Shown here: positions 23,576 through 25,861 of the stretch, piece by piece
How the letters are laid out: every line of letters begins with the position of its first letter
How positions within the stretch are numbered: position 1 is the first letter of the stretch
Assembly: GCA_016550415.1 (NCBI GenBank)
Contig: JABXGU010000761.1
Location: 1-25,861, forward strand
DNA length: 25,861 nucleotides
Direction: 5' to 3'
DNA from: an archaeon
Lineage (GTDB): Archaea > Asgardarchaeota > Hermodarchaeia > Hermodarchaeales > Hermodarchaeaceae
Notes under the pieces: model-generated
The model's input: only the letters and a program-made list of their open reading frames with translations
What the model was told of the DNA's origin: nothing
Database searches by the model: none
Program-made: the position numbers and the translations under genes

Positions 23576-23585
23576 TTATATATTC
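23576..23585 (-). promoter_or_regulatory. Strong TATA box of L18a-pfdA-ftsY
   Basis: The minus strand reads AATATATAAA, preceded by the purine-rich GGGGGAAAG, which fits a BRE element. The predicted transcription start near 23555 gives a leader of about 30 bases. It sits in the 86-base gap after the aIF6 gene. Confidence 0.6.
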
Positions 23586-23611
23586 TTTCCCCCCGAAGAA
23601 AAGAACAAGGG

Positions 23612-24280
23612 TCAACCAAAGAAAGTCTCACTAATGCGCATAAGTTCAGGTCCTGTAGTTTCAAAACCAGCAACTGCAACATTACTATTGGCAAGAAGCC
23701 CAATGGAAACGTATGGTAATCCACAATTAATTGTGCCAACATCCACATTAACCTTGAAGAAATCAGCAAGTACCTCAAGTTCTTCTTCAGAAACTTCAGT
23801 ATGCGCAAGCAAACCCTGATTCGTTACAACACAATGTGATCCTACAAGGGGAGAGTCAGCAAGATTTCTCTTTTCAACCTCCACATCTAGGGTATCATGA
23901 ATTACCTGATATTCCTCCTTGGAAAATTCAGGGCTGACAAGAGCAGCATGATCATTAGCTAGGATAAGATTACCCAGTGCAGTTAGCTTAGATTCCAAGG
24001 GATTAACAGGTAAATTCAAAGCTTTGCGGAGGAACTCGAGTTCCTCATCAAATACAATATGTGGAACCAGCAAACCATTGGAATTGCCGACTGCAAGGAT
24101 ACCAATAAGAGTGCTATGACCTAAGGTTGCTCTTATTGGAGACAATCCAAAGGCTTTTTCTAGAGCTTTTTCAGTGGACGCCGTACTTCGGGATTTAAGT
24201 AACCACTTATCAGTGACCGCGCAAAAGGCACCAATATTTGAGCTGCCACTAAAATCAAGGCGTTGAATTCTGCCAACCAT
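23612..24280 (-). CDS. eif6: Translation initiation factor aIF6
   Basis: About 222 residues from the ATG at 24280; a GTG at 24292 would add four. Five-fold pentein repeats are visible: FSGSSNIGAFCAVTDKWLL, RATLGHSTLIGILAVGNSNGLLVP, LTALGNLILANDHAALVS, LADSPLVGSHCVVTNQGLLAHTEVSE, and GTINCGLPYVSIGLLANSNVAVAGFETTGPEL, the last being the family ending. It keeps large and small ribosomal subunits apart. It follows L31e by about 47 bases in the S19e operon. There is no clear ribosome-binding site at either possible start. Confidence 0.95.
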   Translation of the reverse strand: MVGRIQRLDFSGSSNIGAFCAVTDKWLLKSRSTASTEKALEKAFGLSPIRATLGHSTLIGILAVGNSNGLLVPHIVFDEELEFLRKALNLPVNPLESKLTALGNLILANDHAALVSPEFSKEEYQVIHDTLDVEVEKRNLADSPLVGSHCVVTNQGLLAHTEVSEEELEVLADFFKVNVDVGTINCGLPYVSIGLLANSNVAVAGFETTGPELMRISETFFG

Positions 24281-24327
24281 AAGCAAGTCCACACATTAAG
24301 AGAGAAAAGAATGCAGCCAATATCAAG

Positions 24328-24654
24328 CTACTGGCTTTCAACTAAGTAAGCTTTCACAACGCCATCCTTATCCTTCGTAACCCTGACACGTACGCGTCGA
24401 GGAGGTTTCTCAATTCCTCGTGACCATAAAAATTCATTGAGTGGAGGATCCAAGATTAATTCTGAATCTTCATCAATTTTCATATGGCGAACAATAAAAT
24501 CATGGACTAGACGAACTGCCCGTTTTGCCCGTTTCTTGCGTATTGCCTCGTAGGCTTTGCCAAGGGGAATGGTATAGAGTCGTTCAACAACTATCTCCTC
24601 TGTAACTTCAGGAACCTCAGTAACATCAGCTAGTGTATCTTCTTTCTCTGACAT
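24328..24654 (-). CDS. rpl31e: Ribosomal protein L31e (eL31)
   Basis: 108 residues. An acidic N-terminal extension of about 20 residues (MSEKEDTLADVTEVPEVTE) precedes the family core: RLYTIPLGKAYEAIRKKRAKRAVRLVHDFIVRHMKI, then LNEFLWSRGIEKPPRRVRVRVTKD. The core ends near the peptide exit tunnel. The acidic extension is longer than in many archaea. L39e lies 22 bases upstream in the same unit. Confidence 0.96.
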   Translation of the reverse strand: MSEKEDTLADVTEVPEVTEEIVVERLYTIPLGKAYEAIRKKRAKRAVRLVHDFIVRHMKIDEDSELILDPPLNEFLWSRGIEKPPRRVRVRVTKDKDGVVKAYLVESQ

Positions 24655-24676
24655 TATGATTCATCTCTTCACAGAT

Positions 24677-24832
24677 TTAGGGCTTAATCTTTGATGAACG
24701 CCAGTACCGACGTCCCGGATGGGTACGAACCTTTCCACCGGTTTTAACCATAATCCATGTTGGTACACTCACATTAGACTTGAGAGCTCGTGCCATACGA
24801 AGTTTTTTGCCCAGAGGTTTATTTCGTGCCAT
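24677..24832 (-). CDS. rpl39e: Ribosomal protein L39e (eL39)
   Basis: 51 residues: [20 protein letters not shown], then [11 protein letters not shown] and [14 protein letters not shown]. These are the hallmarks of eL39, which lines the exit tunnel. It starts with ATG at 24832 behind GGAGA (24844-24848, minus) and ends in TAA at 24677-24679. It lies 15 bases after the PDCD5 gene and 22 bases before L31e. Confidence 0.97.
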   Translation of the reverse strand: MARNKPLGKKLRMARALKSNVSVPTWIMVKTGGKVRTHPGRRYWRSSKIKP

Positions 24833-24847
24833 ATATAGACAAATCTC

Positions 24848-25183
24848 CTATATTTTAAAGTGAATTTTTGGTTCCCGTGTTCTGCCCTGCAACTGCGCTA
24901 GCATCTGTTTCAAGGTTTTATCTTTTATTGGAATCTCAGGTAACTTGTTCATTTGAGCTAAGCGGATTAGTTCATTCTCCAGCTGTTCAGCAAAAGCCGG
25001 TTTAACCATCCGAAGATTTGACAACCGAGAACGTGCATCAGCTGTAAGAATCTTGCGGAGGATAGCTGCCCGCTGCTTAAGCACTTCCTCTTCCTGTGCA
25101 GCCATTTGCTCCTGTGCAGCAGCTTGTTGTTGAAGTTCAGCTAGCCGTCGACGCTTTAACTGCTCCAACTCATCATCACTCAA
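24848..25183 (-). CDS. PDCD5-family DNA-binding protein
   Basis: 111 residues from a TTG at 25183, with a strong AAGGAGGAC just after the S19e stop. The N-terminal half is a long, glutamine-rich helix (DELEQLKRRRLAELQQQAAAQEQ), followed by the conserved three-helix core (LRKILTADARSRLSNLRMVKPAFAEQLENELIRLAQMNKL) and a basic tail. Archaeal homologues (MTH1615-like) bind DNA in vitro; function is otherwise unclear. It is always found next to S19e and L39e in many archaea. Confidence 0.93.
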   Translation of the reverse strand: MSDDELEQLKRRRLAELQQQAAAQEQMAAQEEEVLKQRAAILRKILTADARSRLSNLRMVKPAFAEQLENELIRLAQMNKLPEIPIKDKTLKQMLAQLQGRTREPKIHFKI

Positions 25184-25199
25184 TAAGCGCGTCCTCCTT

Positions 25200-25628
25200 T
25201 TAGCTAGCTAGCTCTTTGCGTGTCATATGAGCAAGTCGATCGAGGAAAGAACGACCCTTACTTGACAGCCGCCTCCCACTACCTTTCTCATGCTCAACCA
25301 GTCCAGCTTTCTCCAGCTGCTGAAGTGCCTTTCGAATTATAGCGCCGCTTCCCCTGGCAAAACGGTTAGGATGAACTCCGCATCGCTTCAGACCACCATA
25401 AGCAGTTCTTAGCCGCGCCACCCCTGATGGTCCCTTGACGTAGAGACGCCTAAGGAGCGAAGCACACCGATTATACCACCAGTTTGGATCTGTAGGAGGC
25501 CTTTCCGCATGTGCGCCTGTTTTAACATAGGCTGCCCATTCAGGCGGCGATACTTCTTTCGCCTTTCTCAGCTCATCAGCGATTCTCGAAATGAGCTGGT
25601 CCGCAGCAACATCATATACTGTAGACAC
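25200..25628 (-). CDS. rps19e: Ribosomal protein S19e (eS19)
   Basis: 142 residues: DVAADQLISRIADELRKAKEVSPPEWAAYVKTGAHAERPP, then WWYNRCASLLRRLYVKGPSGVARLRTAYGG and RFARGSGAIIRKALQQLEKAGLVE, matching eS19's winged-helix-like core. It is needed for small-subunit maturation. GTG start at 25628 behind GGGGT (25636-25640, minus). It is the first gene of S19e-PDCD5-L39e-L31e-aIF6. Confidence 0.97.
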   Translation of the reverse strand: MSTVYDVAADQLISRIADELRKAKEVSPPEWAAYVKTGAHAERPPTDPNWWYNRCASLLRRLYVKGPSGVARLRTAYGGLKRCGVHPNRFARGSGAIIRKALQQLEKAGLVEHEKGSGRRLSSKGRSFLDRLAHMTRKELAS

Positions 25629-25671
25629 AATAAAGACCCCACGGCGTATACAGAAAGCTGACCCGCCGACC

Positions 25672-25681
25672 GAGCCGGCTC
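25672..25681. repeat. GC-rich palindrome in the S19e leader region
   Basis: GAGCCGGCTC is a perfect 10-base palindrome within a GC-rich island (about 25655-25681) in otherwise AT-rich flanks, at or near the predicted transcription start of the S19e operon. It could be an operator or an RNA hairpin in the leader. Confidence 0.4.
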
Positions 25682-25698
25682 AAGTTACGGTAAAACAC

Positions 25699-25706
25699 AT
25701 TTAAAC
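25699..25706 (-). promoter_or_regulatory. Candidate TATA box of the S19e operon
   Basis: The minus strand reads GTTTAAAT, about 25 bases upstream of the GC-rich palindrome and 70 bases before the GTG of S19e. The predicted start is near 25676. Beyond it, to 25861, I see no gene. Confidence 0.4.
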
Positions 25707-25861
25707 ATTTCTCATGCGTTCTACGCAAGTGAAGGTATATTTTCAGAATGTAAAAAGCAAAATCTACAACAAAAAAACCAATAAGCGATTAATAGAATAT
25801 TATCCAGATTAGACGATAAACTTACCCTCTTTTGTTCTCTTTTTAAAAATCACTTAAAGCA

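Noticed and set aside
1..25861. CRISPR array, insertion sequence, prophage or defence system
   Set aside because: No spaced direct repeats, transposase, integrase, nuclease-helicase or toxin-antitoxin signature seen; gene content is housekeeping plus glycan assembly.

Overview
This window is archaeal chromosome. Evidence: aIF6, L31e, L39e, L18a/LX, a PDCD5-family protein, an alpha prefoldin, a DTD2-type D-aminoacyl-tRNA deacylase, a KH/beta-CASP nuclease (FttA/aCPSF1), UPF0179, and the SecE-Spt5-L11-L1-L10-L12 gene order. Genes are densely packed, many start with TTG or GTG behind a GGAG/GGTG-type ribosome-binding site, and there are TATA-like boxes but no bacterial promoters. The phylum cannot be fixed from sequence alone. 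A small protein resembling eukaryotic PIG-P/DPM2 and a NOP2-like/NIP7-like gene pair hint at an Asgard- or TACK-like archaeon, but this is inference.

Left part (1-3228): AT-rich surface-glycan genes, namely an incomplete membrane ORF at the edge, a GT4 glycosyltransferase and a large GT-C-like membrane protein. Then FttA on the minus strand diverges from UPF0179, followed by a long FKBP-type prolyl isomerase (3480-6961). From 7107 to 14001 comes a second envelope/glycan block: GT4 enzyme and overlapping flippase (+), a convergent GT4 enzyme (-), two small exported or membrane proteins (-) divergent from a winged-helix/DUF1616 membrane protein (+), and a sugar-nucleotide pyrophosphorylase (-). 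At 14206-14535 is the PIG-P/DPM2-like two-helix membrane protein, closed by a hairpin/T-rich terminator shared with hypC on the other strand.

Centre (14992-16469): an rRNA/tRNA m5C methyltransferase of the NOL1/NOP2/Sun family overlaps a NIP7-like PUA protein.

Right part (16567-25628, all minus): an uninterrupted information-processing superoperon. In transcription order it runs S19e, PDCD5, L39e, L31e, aIF6; then L18a, prefoldin alpha, FtsY; then argF and dtd2; then SecE, Spt5/NusG; then L11, L1, L10, L12. TATA-like boxes and T-tracts suggest it is split into at least four or five transcription units (starting at S19e, L18a, argF, secE and L11). Together these genes make the ribosome stalk, join ribosome assembly to SRP/Sec targeting, and proofread D-aminoacyl-tRNAs. 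L10 ends without the usual charged C-terminal tail, while L12 keeps it.

No CRISPR array, rRNA, convincing tRNA, insertion sequence or phage gene was seen.
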